A stretch of 64,000 nucleotides of DNA. It comes from Lojkania enalia (lineage: Eukaryota; Ascomycota; Dothideomycetes; Pleosporales). A program made the position numbers and the translations under genes. Numbering within the stretch: the first letter of the stretch is position 1; every line of letters starts with the position of its first letter. The stretch is taken from positions 310,001 through 374,000 of the forward strand of contig ML986581.1 of the NCBI GenBank assembly GCA_010094045.1, written 5' to 3'. A model generated the notes under the pieces. The model had not been told where the DNA came from. It saw only the letters and a list, made by a program, of their open reading frames with translations, and did no database searches. This document shows, one piece after another, positions 11,479 through 22,201 of the stretch.

Positions 11479-12489
11479 ATGGCACCCGTCCGCGAAAATC
11501 GCACACTTCGAATCCTAGATGCGGCTGCGGCAGGAAACTACGGCGTCCTAGCAGCCATTGCGTACGAATTCTTACCTCAATTCTATTCACTACTTGACGC
11601 ATCGCCAGATATAACATTGAGCAATTGACCGCTCTTGTCCGCGCTGCAGAATCTAGACGTTCACCGCTCATCATCCAATTGTTCCCATCAACCCTTCGCC
11701 AGCTTCCAACCCTCGCATTTGCCGCCGCACAATATGTTAAGACAGCGGCTGTTCCGATTTCATTACACATTGACCATGCTCAAGATGCGTCTCACATTCG
11801 AGAAATAATGCAGACGCTCCCTGTTGACAGCATAATGGTAGACATGAGCCATTACGACCAAACTGAGAACCTTGAGAAGACACGTAAACTAGCGAAAGAG
11901 TGTCACGATTGCGGCATTGCGGTAGAAGCCGAAAGTGGCCGTATCAACGGCGGCGAGGACGGCATTGCGGATACAGGAGATCTAGAAGGTACAACTACAC
12001 CAAAGCATGCCAATCCGTTATTTCGCCTCCAACACTCGTGCAATTAGCTATAGTGGTATTTATGGAATTCTAAAGTGTGAAATAGCCCTCTTTACCACGC
12101 CAGAAGATGTGGAAGATTTCATCAAAGTTGACATCGACATTCTCGCTCCCTCCATCGGGAATATCCACGGTGACTACGGACTCACTGGCCCGGCAGAGGG
12201 CCAGCTCCACTACGATCGTTTAGAATCCATCAACAAGCAGATCAATAATCGTGTTCTTATTGCTCTTCACGGGACAAACGATTTCCCAGAGGATGTCATG
12301 AAGAGATGTATCAGATCGGGTGCTACCAAGTTGAATGTCAATAAGTTGTTATTGGAAGTATGGAATGAGTTCTACAGGAAGAATGCGGCGGCCATGCCGC
12401 TAGTAAAGTTGATCGATCAGGGTATGGATGTGTTGCAGAAGGAAACGGAGCGATGGATGGATGTTTGTGGGAGCAGTGGGAAGGCGTGA
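11479..12489 (+). CDS. Class II (zinc-dependent) ketose-bisphosphate aldolase, GatY/KbaY-like
   Basis: Three exons, 11479-11561, 11609-11988 and 12086-12489, give 288 aa. The junctions restore AAIAYNIEQL and GDLEALFTTPEDV without frame loss. Hallmarks of class II aldolases are present: the HIDHAQD segment (catalytic Asp83, zinc His84), an EAESGRINGGEDG metal/phosphate loop, GNIHGDYG with a zinc His, and ALHGTND with another zinc His and a substrate loop. The length fits the bacterial tagatose/ketose-bisphosphate branch (~285 aa) rather than yeast Fba1 (~360 aa). It would cleave a ketose bisphosphate or a related phosphorylated sugar to dihydroxyacetone phosphate and an aldehyde. Position near the permease, SDR and regulator supports a peripheral sugar or sugar-acid pathway rather than glycolysis. 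The first intron is short (47 nt). Confidence 0.87.
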
Positions 12490-13802
12490 GTTACGGGAAA
12501 TCCGATTGAAGGAATAGATTGAATACGACAGTTAGCAATCAAAGATCTTGAGCCAATCTCAGGAACCATTTTGGACACGAAATTTTTTGCTATATGCATT
12601 AGTTTGATAGTATGTAAGAAGATGGATTAATCTTGACAATATTCATTATGCACAGCTAATTAGCTGGGATTCTTGGCTGCAGTGGGATGGCATCTTCTCA
12701 TTCCAAATGATATATTTAACAATGCTTGTTCATTGATACAGATCAAAAGCATGAATCGTGTTCTTTGGCGTCTTATTGTGTATACCACTTCGAACAGACC
12801 CTGCTATATGCTATATCCCTAGTACCAAAGTCGACAGTTGCACATCCGTCATGGAACATTCGTGAATGCCTCCATTTAATCAACAATTCCTTCATGTCAT
12901 TGTACCTTAGTAGCCTTACGCCTCGCATTGCTTCTCCCATTTGACAAATTGATGAAATTGTCAGTGCATTCCGTTTTAACAATTCTGAACGCAGAGCAAT
13001 CACCTTTTCTCATCCGGAGCTCGAAATCCATAACCCGCGCCATATTTCCATTTTCGTTTAGCATGTAGGTAACCATAAGGTGCCAGTCAAACTTAAAACC
13101 ATCCTACATCTTAGGGCTTCATTCAGGAACCACTTGTCGCATATATCGCAAGCCGTAGCTTTGTACCAGGGATAATATGGATACGTACTATCGTTCATTG
13201 CACATATAGGTATGTCATAGGAAATAGATTAACGTCTTCAAAGTGCCTTGTGTTGCATCCTAGTCTCATAGCACTTTCCGCAGACAATACTTTGTGCGGA
13301 CGCCAATTAGAATTAGGAATCTTATCAGTTAGATGTTTAATTCGTTATCGCTACGGACTCAGATGAAAAAAGTAACCAAAAGGAAACACAGTACAGGGAG
13401 CTTAAAGCCCAGCTAGTGGCGCAGGTAACAAAGAAGCGCCTACAAAATAGACAGAGGGAAAGTTTTATCTCATGTAGTGTAAAAGCATTAAATTAAACCT
13501 GAACATCTATGTGCCTCCCTGACTCCTCGCTAATGCATTAATCACTCCATTCTAACAACCTCTATACACGAATCGAAACCTCTTTAGCATACAACAAAGA
13601 GCTTATAAATACACAGTAATCAATCGCCTAGTCCATATGACATCCAGCTATTGCACTATAACCTCCTATGACAAAGCTCCGTCAATACTTAGTAGTACAA
13701 TAAATCAGACATCTGGGATTCCCGCACTCGAGTTACCATCTTTGGATGTATTAGCAAGTATGTTCGCGAGGCTTGAATCGATTGACCTAGAATCTCTTCG
13801 TA
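12490..13802. other. Intergenic, no supported gene
   Basis: About 1.3 kb, AT-rich, with only short frames under 110 codons. I see no RNA gene or repeat. The open frame at 13637-13954 (+) overlaps the minus-strand gene at its 3' end and looks like a shadow. Confidence 0.45.
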
Positions 13803-15318
13803 TTAGACGAGCAGATAAGTCTTTGAAGAATGGGACCAGCTCTGCGTATACCTATACAAGGTCCAGAACTCTGAAGACACGGCCCAGCGCGGTGGGGAGT
13901 CTGACCAGACACAGCCTAGGACTGGCGACGGTAAGCCACCGTTGTCTGGAGTAAGAAGAACAGGATTCAGCTGCTCTGGAGCATTGTTCTCTATTGTGCT
14001 CCCCTGAGAGGATCGATGGTGCGCGTTGAGATTTTGGCGCACGAAGTCTTCGATATTGAAATTTGGCGAAGATAATGGTGGTGGTGATTTAGGAGTTCGG
14101 GAAAGTAGAGTGGAAGATAATTTCTCCCGTAGAACTGACTTGAGATCCATGGGGTCGGCTTTTGGGATGCTTTCTGATTGAGGTTTAGAATTGGCCTCAA
14201 TGGTCAAAAAGTCCTCTTCGCGGGAAGTGGTAGTACGTTCTATGTAAGCTCAGGTCACGTGCCCGATTAGCTATGCAGCCCTTGACTAAGCAGTCTCATG
14301 TACTATATATTCCCCCGCCGTACCTTGACCGAGAGGTCGAAGGGAACGCGACAGCACGCCATCAATACATCTATCTATACCACCCTATACAGTCTCCACC
14401 CCCTCCTGCTTACATTCTACCAAAGATGCAATCAACAGACCTCTTAGGCGTAGCTCTAAATCCTACAGACCAATAACATCATGCTGTTCTGTAGAAGCGA
14501 GTCGCGATTTAAGTGATCGAGATTGATAGAATACCACTGCTGGGTCATTAAGAGATTTGGTAGTCAATGAAGAATAGTCCTCTGTGGGTGCTTCTTCTAC
14601 GATCTCGCTTGTGCTAGCTTGCTAAGCATAAATCAGCCCATTTTTCGTAGTACTGGATTGCATATCAACTTACTATCAGAGAGTAATCATTAAATGTTTC
14701 GTTGAATTGATAAAATATTTTCCTAGTGGATAATGGTTTTACAGGCAAATCTAGCAACTAGAAACCAATTAATACGCTATGATATGGATATGCGCGGAGA
14801 TCTCAACTTACAGAATCAATCACTGGATTCGAAAATTTTAACACAGTGCTGCACCAACAGCCAACATCATCAGATACATCGTTAGCTTCTATGACAGATC
14901 CTTCAAGGATTGCCTCAGCCTCATCGAGAGATCTTGGAGAAAGATCCATTAAGGAATGACGACGATCTCGGCGATTATCATGGATGACAATTGGCGCGCA
15001 CCAATCAATACTTAAGAAGAATTCTTCCGTTGTTGCAATCCGAGCTTCTAATGAGAACGACGGGCTTCCCATGTCTGGAGATGTTGGAGGTTGCACCTCT
15101 GTACGTTCTTCGGTATATTTAGCTTCGTTAGTTTGTTCTTTTGAGAGTTTCCTAAACCTATTTAGGACTCCACGCTTCTTCTCTCGAATCTTTCTAGCCT
15201 TTTTTTTGTCCTTTGTGGCCATAACGTTGTCAATGCTAAGGATAGTCTTGTCCTCAAGGCTGATATAGGAGGGTATATAGTGCTCGCTAATACTCTGTGG
15301 TAATTTGGTGATCTGCAT
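13803..15318 (-). CDS. Hypothetical protein, basic N-terminal region, low-complexity C-terminal part
   Basis: Not recognised. A model of three exons, 15318-14812, 14621-14471 and 14239-13803, gives 364 aa with consistent phase at GT-AG sites. Introns of 190 and 231 nt are long for this window, so the model is tentative. An alternative ends at the TAG at 14463 (221 aa) and leaves 14239-13803 as a separate exon or gene. The open frame extends upstream to a TTG at 15420, but the first ATG is 15318. Visible are a strongly basic stretch (MATKDKKKARKIREKKR, near residues 34-50), acidic and Ser-rich tracts, and later a Pro/Ser-rich linker (TPKSPPPLSSP). The basic stretch could be a nuclear localisation or RNA-binding element. 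Confidence 0.4.
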
Positions 15319-17444
15319 GGTAGCGGACCTAACTCTGTTGAGTTTCGAATCAATATAAGAGATTGATGGTTGGGTCGAGGTTGAGACTAGCAAAAGATCG
15401 CGTGCGCAGTGTGGGTTCAATTGGGTAAGCTAAACAAAAACACTGTCGAACCGTTTCATTTCCGCAAGAGAGCAGCTTGGGTGATTTCTCCGCGTTGACA
15501 CGTTAAGTGGACCAAAATAACGGCCTTCACTGCCGCGTAGTGAAGTTAGCGCGGCGAAACTTGGTGAAATATTGACGAATCTACGATTGCGTGAAAGTTG
15601 GTTGGTATCGGAAACTTATTAGCTCAATACCACTAACATCGTAAGTCATCTCGGCAGATAAAGCTTAGGAAGATACCAGTGAACAACGATGTAACCTAGC
15701 TAGTGGCTGATTTCATATTCCGGTGAGCAGTCATTGGAAAAATTGTAGGATCATCAGGACCACTTGAATAACTTTGAGCCCCCAATCCCGATATATGGAA
15801 TGCTATAACAATGAAATAAATGAGAAATGCGATTTGGTATGAATTCAAGTGCCTCCTCCACAAGCGAACATCAATAAGGAGTCGCTCTGGACGTGACTCC
15901 CTAATTTCTTAGGATTATGGCCCATCCATTCGTTATTTACGGCCATATCTTTTATGGGAGACCACATTCTGATACCTCACGGGATAATGATGCTATGAGA
16001 GATGTTATTCGATTCACTCGTATGGGACGCCGTGCAAACATCATATCATGTATTTGTATTGCCAAGAGTTACACAATGTTTAGTGTAGGCATCTATATGC
16101 CGTACTTCCTTGTATCCTATTTTTATAGCTTACTTTATAATATCGAGTGATAAGAAATACTAACGATGATTAGAAATGATGCATATTGCAACAAAATTGC
16201 GTTAGAGGAAATCTACCCCACCCCTTTATGCTCTAACTTGAAGGGCTGGATATTGACTCTCCACGGAATAGTTGCTGTCTTGGCTTGGTGAAATGCTGCT
16301 ATTGGCATAATTCTACGTGATAATGGCAGTTGGGAGATGATTGGTTTTGGAGGTTGAGTGGAGTCTCAAGCCGATTTTCTGCTTTTTGGTCCGCGAGAAG
16401 AGCATTATTATTACTAGGTGAAGGGCCTTGCTAGAGTTGAGCTATGAATTACTAAAATAGGTGTATAATTACTCAGCTGAATTACGGGCCAAGTAGGCAA
16501 ACAGGAATCTCCAGCACCATGGTCCAACATTCAGCTCATAGTACAGGGATCCAACGTCACACATGCTTTTATACAATGATGTTTATGTACAATCCAAAGG
16601 ACTTGAGGTGAATCATGGAATTATTTATCATTGACCGCATTTGGGATCACAGAATGTAGCCGTATTGGCTCGCTTGTAGCTCATCTCAGACCCCTGCTAA
16701 TGTCGTCGTCAACAGTTTAATACCAATCATGGACATTCGCGTCTCTTAGAACACAGCCTAGTTAGACAAATATAAAGGTTACACTAATATGCTGAGATGA
16801 TTCTCCTAATGTATAGATTTGTTTTAAAATGCCAGCTTTGCCATACACCAACAGCACTTACTAGCCGCATCCACCGTTTGAGTTGCTCTCCGATCCCGAC
16901 TTGTTCAGGGCTCTTGATATAGGTTTCAATATCATAGCCACAATTCTTGCTTTAGCAACACTTTTTATCGCAATGCTCCACTTCGCAGTCCAGAAAAGGG
17001 CATATTTCTTTGGCAGCCATGGTAGGGCTTCAAATTAATCACGTAGCACTTCTGATACTTTGAGCTCTAGGGGTATTGCCGCCAACGTTAAGGTCTGAAT
17101 CTAATCCCCTAGATAGCCGGGGCACTACGCCAGGTCAACGAACAGATGAAGATTCGTACGAGATGGACGAAGATCTAACGAGATCAGCTTGAGAAGGCAC
17201 TTGCAGGAATAATTGACTGGAGACGGTTGGAAATTGCTGTTACGTTCTAATCTGATGTTCAAAACGTAATATGACGCTCTTTCATAAGTGGATTATTGGA
17301 TATATATTCATCATATAGGCAATTTCCGAGATACTTCTGCACGTTGATTAGATCGTATTCGTTGCTTCACTAGCCAAAGCTTAAGGACTCTTCGATTTAG
17401 TAAATTCAAGCTAGATTATCTAGCGACATGCTCAAGAGTTTAAG
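15319..17444. other. Intergenic, no supported gene
   Basis: About 2.1 kb, AT-rich. An ATG frame at 15917-16150 (+, 77 codons) has no recognisable product. On the minus strand a short Cys-rich reading starts at about 17020 but meets a stop after ~22 codons. Nothing here is called as a gene. Confidence 0.4.
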
Positions 17445-18251
17445 TTAAAATCTAGTGGGTTCGAGAAACGCCACCTTGCTATGCCTCACTAATACGTGTC
17501 GTTTGAGCTGATCGGATGTATAATACCCGTGGTTTAGGCTCGAGCAAAACGGGCAGAAATGAGAGACCTCAACGAAGCTGTGCTCCACGCTATGCGCGAT
17601 AAGATCCTCCATCCATGAAAAGCCTTGTCCGACTTTGCTATGCTTGCAGCTCGGCATTGGACATTGGTAGACGCCAAATGCAAAGGATGGGAAGATTTTA
17701 GTTGACTTTCGCAGTTCAAGACTCACATCCGTATTTCCTAATTGGTCCCCAAGCTGTGCAAGCTCAAGCAACGGCAGCTCCATGTATCGGAGTTTTCGTG
17801 GTTTCTCCGCTCCCTCCTTTAAGTAGATTTCCCATCGGCCCACTTCGATCGGAAGATTGAACAATCTGAGAATGGCCAAGACTAGCTTGAGTGCCGGATC
17901 CCGAATACTAGCTATGCTTTCTAGTTCGTCAAAGGATAGATCGCTTGAATGATTGGCTGAGACCGAAATTGTTGATTTTGAAGTGATTTTGGTCATTTCA
18001 CTGTACCAGGTACTGCTCGGGCAGCTCTCGCGAGCACAGCGGTGTCGATGCGGGGGATGGCTATCCTGATAATAGCAGGAATAGTGTTGCCATGTATTGC
18101 ATTGCTCGCAGCACACAGAATCGTTATGCAGGTATTCGTTGTTGCAGCAGATACAATCGTATCTTCGGGGTTCTGGTAAAAAGTCTAAATTTATATCCGG
18201 TCCGGGAAGGTAGTCAGGAAGAATGTCATCTGAATAGGTTGAAAGGTGCAT
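17445..18251 (-). CDS. PHD-type / C2H2 zinc-finger protein (possibly the 3' part of the gene at 18318)
   Basis: The ORF from the first ATG at 18251 gives 268 aa; the frame extends further upstream. Residues ~33-77 form a PHD-like Cys4-His-Cys3 finger: CICC, a CC/EQC group, WQHYSC, and C72 and C77. The C-terminal ~75 residues hold two C2H2-like fingers (CPMPSC...H...H and CPFC...H...H). The middle part is helical and hydrophobic. PHD fingers commonly read histone tails, but function here is unknown. It lies 66 bases downstream of the ubiquitin-like-domain ORF on the same strand. The reading frame between them is open except for one TAG (18318-18320), so the two may be one gene joined by an intron. 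Confidence 0.65.
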   Translation of the reverse strand: MHLSTYSDDILPDYLPGPDINLDFLPEPRRYDCICCNNEYLHNDSVCCEQCNTWQHYSCYYQDSHPPHRHRCARESCPSSTWYSEMTKITSKSTISVSANHSSDLSFDELESIASIRDPALKLVLAILRLFNLPIEVGRWEIYLKEGAEKPRKLRYMELPLLELAQLGDQLGNTDVSLELRKSTKIFPSFAFGVYQCPMPSCKHSKVGQGFSWMEDLIAHSVEHSFVEVSHFCPFCSSLNHGYYTSDQLKRHVLVRHSKVAFLEPTRF

Positions 18252-18317
18252 CAGCGAGGCCTGGATCAAGTATGGTAGCTTTGAGTCAGTATTAACCTCC
18301 GGAATCAGCCGATTTAT

Positions 18318-20042
18318 CTACTTTGTGAGTATTGAATAGGATGCAGGATTCAGTCTATCCGCATATTTCTGCCCCTTACACAGCTTAACAACTTTGTAAG
18401 AATCGTTATCTGTGATCTGAACCCTAGACCTTGCGAGACTGATAGAGTCCTCTTCGACCAACCCATGAAATGAATACACTCCTTCGGTTTTTATGCCGCG
18501 CTCCGATATTTTTGCTTGTGTATCCAAACTAGTTTGGTGGAATCCTCTAAGCGCAGTAACGTAAGTCTTAGATATTGTATGAAACGCATGTGTCTGCCGA
18601 GACTCCACAAAGCCTTTAGGAGCTCTAATGCGTTTGGCTCTCGATATCACGCGGATTCTTTTGTAACATGAATAGTCATCATCATTTTCAGCCTTTCTTT
18701 TCGAATTTTGGTTACATTGCATCCAACGAAGCGACGGTTCTCCGAAATATATCCTGGCGTTTTTACCTATACCGCAGGTGGGCTGGGGAAGATCGATTTC
18801 ATTGATTTCCGTCACGCGACGGTACCATAACATGCAATGAGAGCTGATAAAAATGTAATCGGTTTTAGCATAGAAAATTAGCTTGGTCGGGTACATACCA
18901 TTGTATGTCTTGGTCAGTCGATTGTTCGGATATGGTATTGCATCCCGGACAATGTGTAGGAGTGCCTATTGACTTAGGTGTCGCGTCGTGCTCAAACACG
19001 AGGCTCATTGAAATCCTCTGACCAGGTAAAAACGCATCCTGAAAGTCCTCTGACATATCAACATCTTTACCTGTAGCCTGCTCTTGAAGTACATACTCCC
19101 TTCTGCTTATTTTTCCAGAGCCTTGCTTGCCTAGAAACCGCAGCTCTATAACAGCGTGGAATGTTTCCCAGGAGTTGATAAGCCGAAGATGGACTGGGGC
19201 TATACGACCAAGAGCATCTTCTAGGACAAAAGGGTCTTCAGATAGAGGTCGATAAACTTGATTTGCAAAGGCCAATCGAATATTCTTGACTTCACAATAG
19301 ATAGCAATGTTGCTATTAATGACGTTGAGCATTAGCCGTTTCAAGTCGGATGCAAGTTTTCGTATCCAGTCCAGGCGTTGAATGACTCGTGTGGTGAGAC
19401 TCGTTCCATTCGAAATTAGTCGTGCATTGCTGTCTAATCTTTCATGAACTTCAGTAAGAAGTTGAGTTTGCGTATTTAATGATGCATGAATCTGTTGACC
19501 GTCTTTAGACAGTCGCTCCGTTAAATTGTCATGACTGGTACTGAGAAGATTGCTGTAAGCTGTCAGTCAAGGCATCTTAGCTAGATATAAGGATCTCGTT
19601 ACATCATTCCAGTTGTCAGAAGCATATTGATTGATTCGGAAAAGCCGGTTACTTGTGCCCGGAATTTCGCAATTTCGGCTTCTTTTTGGGATGCTCGCCA
19701 CTGAACTTTCCGCACCCCATCTTTAAGGATGTTCCCAGACCCGGACTTGGAGAGCGGTCCTCCATATTTTCTAATTCGTGCTATAAAAGCCGCGACTGTA
19801 TCGCGACATTTCACAACAGTCTGATTAGCTGTCTCGTATATTGCCTGGAGTTCGGGCGTTGGACCCTGGGATCGGGCAAGCTGCTCAACTTGGAGGAGTG
19901 CAGTGTCAAGGACGTAGAGTTCTCGTACAACTGCTTGATATTCCGCGGGGGAGCCTTTAGTACTGTCGAGTGCCAGGAGGAGATCCTTAACGAGAAGGCT
20001 GACGGAGATGATATCTCCGATGGACCCAAAGGTAACCATCAT
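18318..20042 (-). CDS. Fungal ubiquitin-like-domain protein with STAND-type helical N-terminus
   Basis: Three exons, 20042-19603, 19552-18899 and 18843-18318, give 539 aa. Splices restore TTGMINLL and DIQCSHCMLWYRRVTE. The N-terminal ~140 residues are the helical domain common at the start of fungal STAND/NLR-like and related proteins (FGSIGDIISVSLLVKDLL start). Residues ~147-225 are a coiled linker. Residues ~225-320 match the fungal ubiquitin-like domain family by memory (EDPFVLEDALGRIAPVHL, then LRFLGKQGSGKI and FLPGQRISMSLVF). A zinc-ribbon-like pair CPGC (~346) and CSHC (~365) follows. The C-terminal part is basic and rich in predicted nuclear signals (KRKAENDDD, KRIRVISRAKRIR). Role unknown; possibly signalling. 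An in-frame 72-nt intron could join it to the zinc-finger ORF downstream. Confidence 0.75.
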
Positions 20043-20197
20043 TTGGCGTGCTAGAGAAAGGTCCCGAGCATATCGAAGAATTCTAAAATTAAGTTATGTA
20101 TCTAGGAACGACATTTGAAAAGAGTTTTAATTTAAAACATCAGAAGCAGCGAGCACGTCACGGCCCCAAGCAGAGCCACATGAGGCCTACTCCATTA

Positions 20198-20380
20198 ATT
20201 GGTGTCACGGTTATGGAAGGAGACGTCTGGTAGACGTGCAGGTGAGAGCGACTGCTTGTAAAGCTATGGGAAGTTAGGACTGCACATTAAAAAGCAGGTT
20301 CTTTGAACTTGCATCAACACACACATATATACACGGATACAGACACAGAATAATAGACCCTTTTTCACCCTAATAATTGG
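20198..20380 (+). mobile_element. Solo LTR (LTR 20203-20375) with 5-bp target duplication
   Basis: The LTR starts TGTCACGG at 20203 and ends CCCTAATA at 20375 (173 bp). It is flanked by perfect direct repeats attgg at 20198-20202 and 20376-20380, the 5-bp duplication expected of LTR retrotransposon integration. No internal retroelement sequence adjoins, so it is a solo LTR left by recombination. A second copy lies in the opposite orientation at 58476-58646. The ACACAC/ATATAC tract near 20324-20345 varies between copies. Confidence 0.85.
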
Positions 20381-22201
20381 TAAGTCATTAGGTTCTGGAC
20401 AACCAAGGCTGCGTAAGCATTGACGAACTAGATTCGCAAAGTCAACTTATCGAACATTGGACAGCTCAGGTAGACTGAGGCGAGGCCGGACATTGAAAAT
20501 AGGAAAATGAGAGTTCGGTAGGCAATGCGCTTGAAGGAAAGCGATGCGTACCAATGAAAATATGCCAAGTCTTCCCGGCAAACCCTTCCGAATTGGGTCT
20601 GCTAAAAGACGTCACGCGGACTATACAACCACGCGCTAAGCTGGGCACTCAATCATTTTTCTGATTGGTTTCCCTGCATCCTATAGACCACTTCGACCTA
20701 CCGCTCTCCATAGCACGCAGTCGCATAGTCCGGGTCGCAGAAAAATGCTATCACATTCGTAATACTCTTAGCGGCCTCCTGGGCAAGATTAATAATTTGT
20801 TGGGCTAGAATGTGTCGAAACATGCTCCGTTTCCAGTGCTAATAATCCCGCATAGATCCTAGGCCCCAAAATATTACATTACTGATTACCACTCGGCCCT
20901 TCCCCTGGTTTAGTACTTTACATTTCCACGCGTTAAGTGCTTCCTTCATTATTCAAGCCACATTTTTGATGGCTCTTGATTCTTCCAGATCTTTCAATTA
21001 CCCGTAAACCCCCAAATTTCTGGTAAGATCAACATAATCATTGTATTTTTGTTTATCCAACCGGGCGATTTTTTTCCTTTTTTTGGGGGGGGGGGTTTCC
21101 ATTTCGTTGCGAGTAAAGTATTGGATACCGCTGGCGGAGTTGTCCCTCCGGATTTTTTTTCCAATAGCTTCATAGTATAGCGATCATATTTTGGGCTGGT
21201 GGTGGATGCATTGTGGAGACCATCTTAGAGAGTTTTGGGGATAATGACAGGGTGAGAAAAAGTGGGATGTAGATTGAAAGCGAGCTAAACATCTGGCACT
21301 GTCATGATCCTTAGCTGGACCTAAGAGATATATGTTGAAAAAGGAGTGTGACAACTATGAAAAACCTCACGGGACAGTTCATTATATATTCAGCTACCAT
21401 GGTCATACGACGGTACTAAATTATCGAAGTCAAAACACCAATGTGACTTGTTATGACACTTGGGATATATTTACAATATGAGGCAATCAGTATTAAGAGA
21501 AACAGACCGCAATGAGAAGTCATTAAAAATCGACACATCTTCGACTCCTGCATCACGAAGTCGATAATGTCATATGATATGAACTTGTGACTAGTCGATG
21601 AGTGATTAATGATCCAGCATTGGCATCATATCCCGCTTAATGGACCGTGCATCTACGCAAACTCCTCGCGACACCAAGCATTTGACTACTGCATGGCGAG
21701 TCTATTCTCAGCAACAGGATATGTCAGACGAAAAATTCGTCTCCCCTACACGAATTTTTACTCTAACCTTAACAGGGAGCGTCTCAATGCAGACCAAGAG
21801 GGCTAGTAGGTCCGTATGGTATTGCCCCTTCACATTGCCTCACACCATCAAGTTTGACCGCAGCGTTAAACAACATCCCATCGTCTGCTGTGCTTAGAAA
21901 TACAGAAATTATGTTGTATGATAAAGGGCGGGTAGTATGTCACATAGGTAAGCCACTCGATTTCCTCGTGGCGTAGTGGCTCCTGAACGAATCTTGAACC
22001 TCTATGCGTGCCAATTACCCCACAGCCGATTACATGCCAATACAGTACCATAAAAAGCGTTTGATCCAACTGAAGCGCATAATCAGAAGCTCTAGCAAGC
22101 CTAAATGCCACCCAATTCGACATACACATATGCATAACCAGCTCACGCATAATTCCCGTCAAGCCTAGGGCGTATTTCCGACCGAGGTCACCCGGTCTTG
22201 T
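20381..22201. other. Intergenic, homopolymer runs, no supported gene
   Basis: About 1.8 kb between the solo LTR and the P450 stop. It contains T- and G-runs (around 21069-21100) and AT-rich sequence. Open frames under 100 codons show no resemblance to known proteins. The final few hundred bases are the 3' region of the P450 gene. Confidence 0.45.

Noticed and set aside
15319..15420. Extended N-terminus of the minus-strand hypothetical protein to 15420
   Set aside because: First codon is TTG. The first ATG at 15318 is used instead.
16861..17030. Possible Cys-rich peptide on minus strand (ATG near 17020)
   Set aside because: An in-frame stop follows ~22 codons and no convincing splice rescue was found.
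20324..20345. CA/TA-rich tract as an independent microsatellite
   Set aside because: It is an internal part of the LTR and is also present, with variation, in the second copy.
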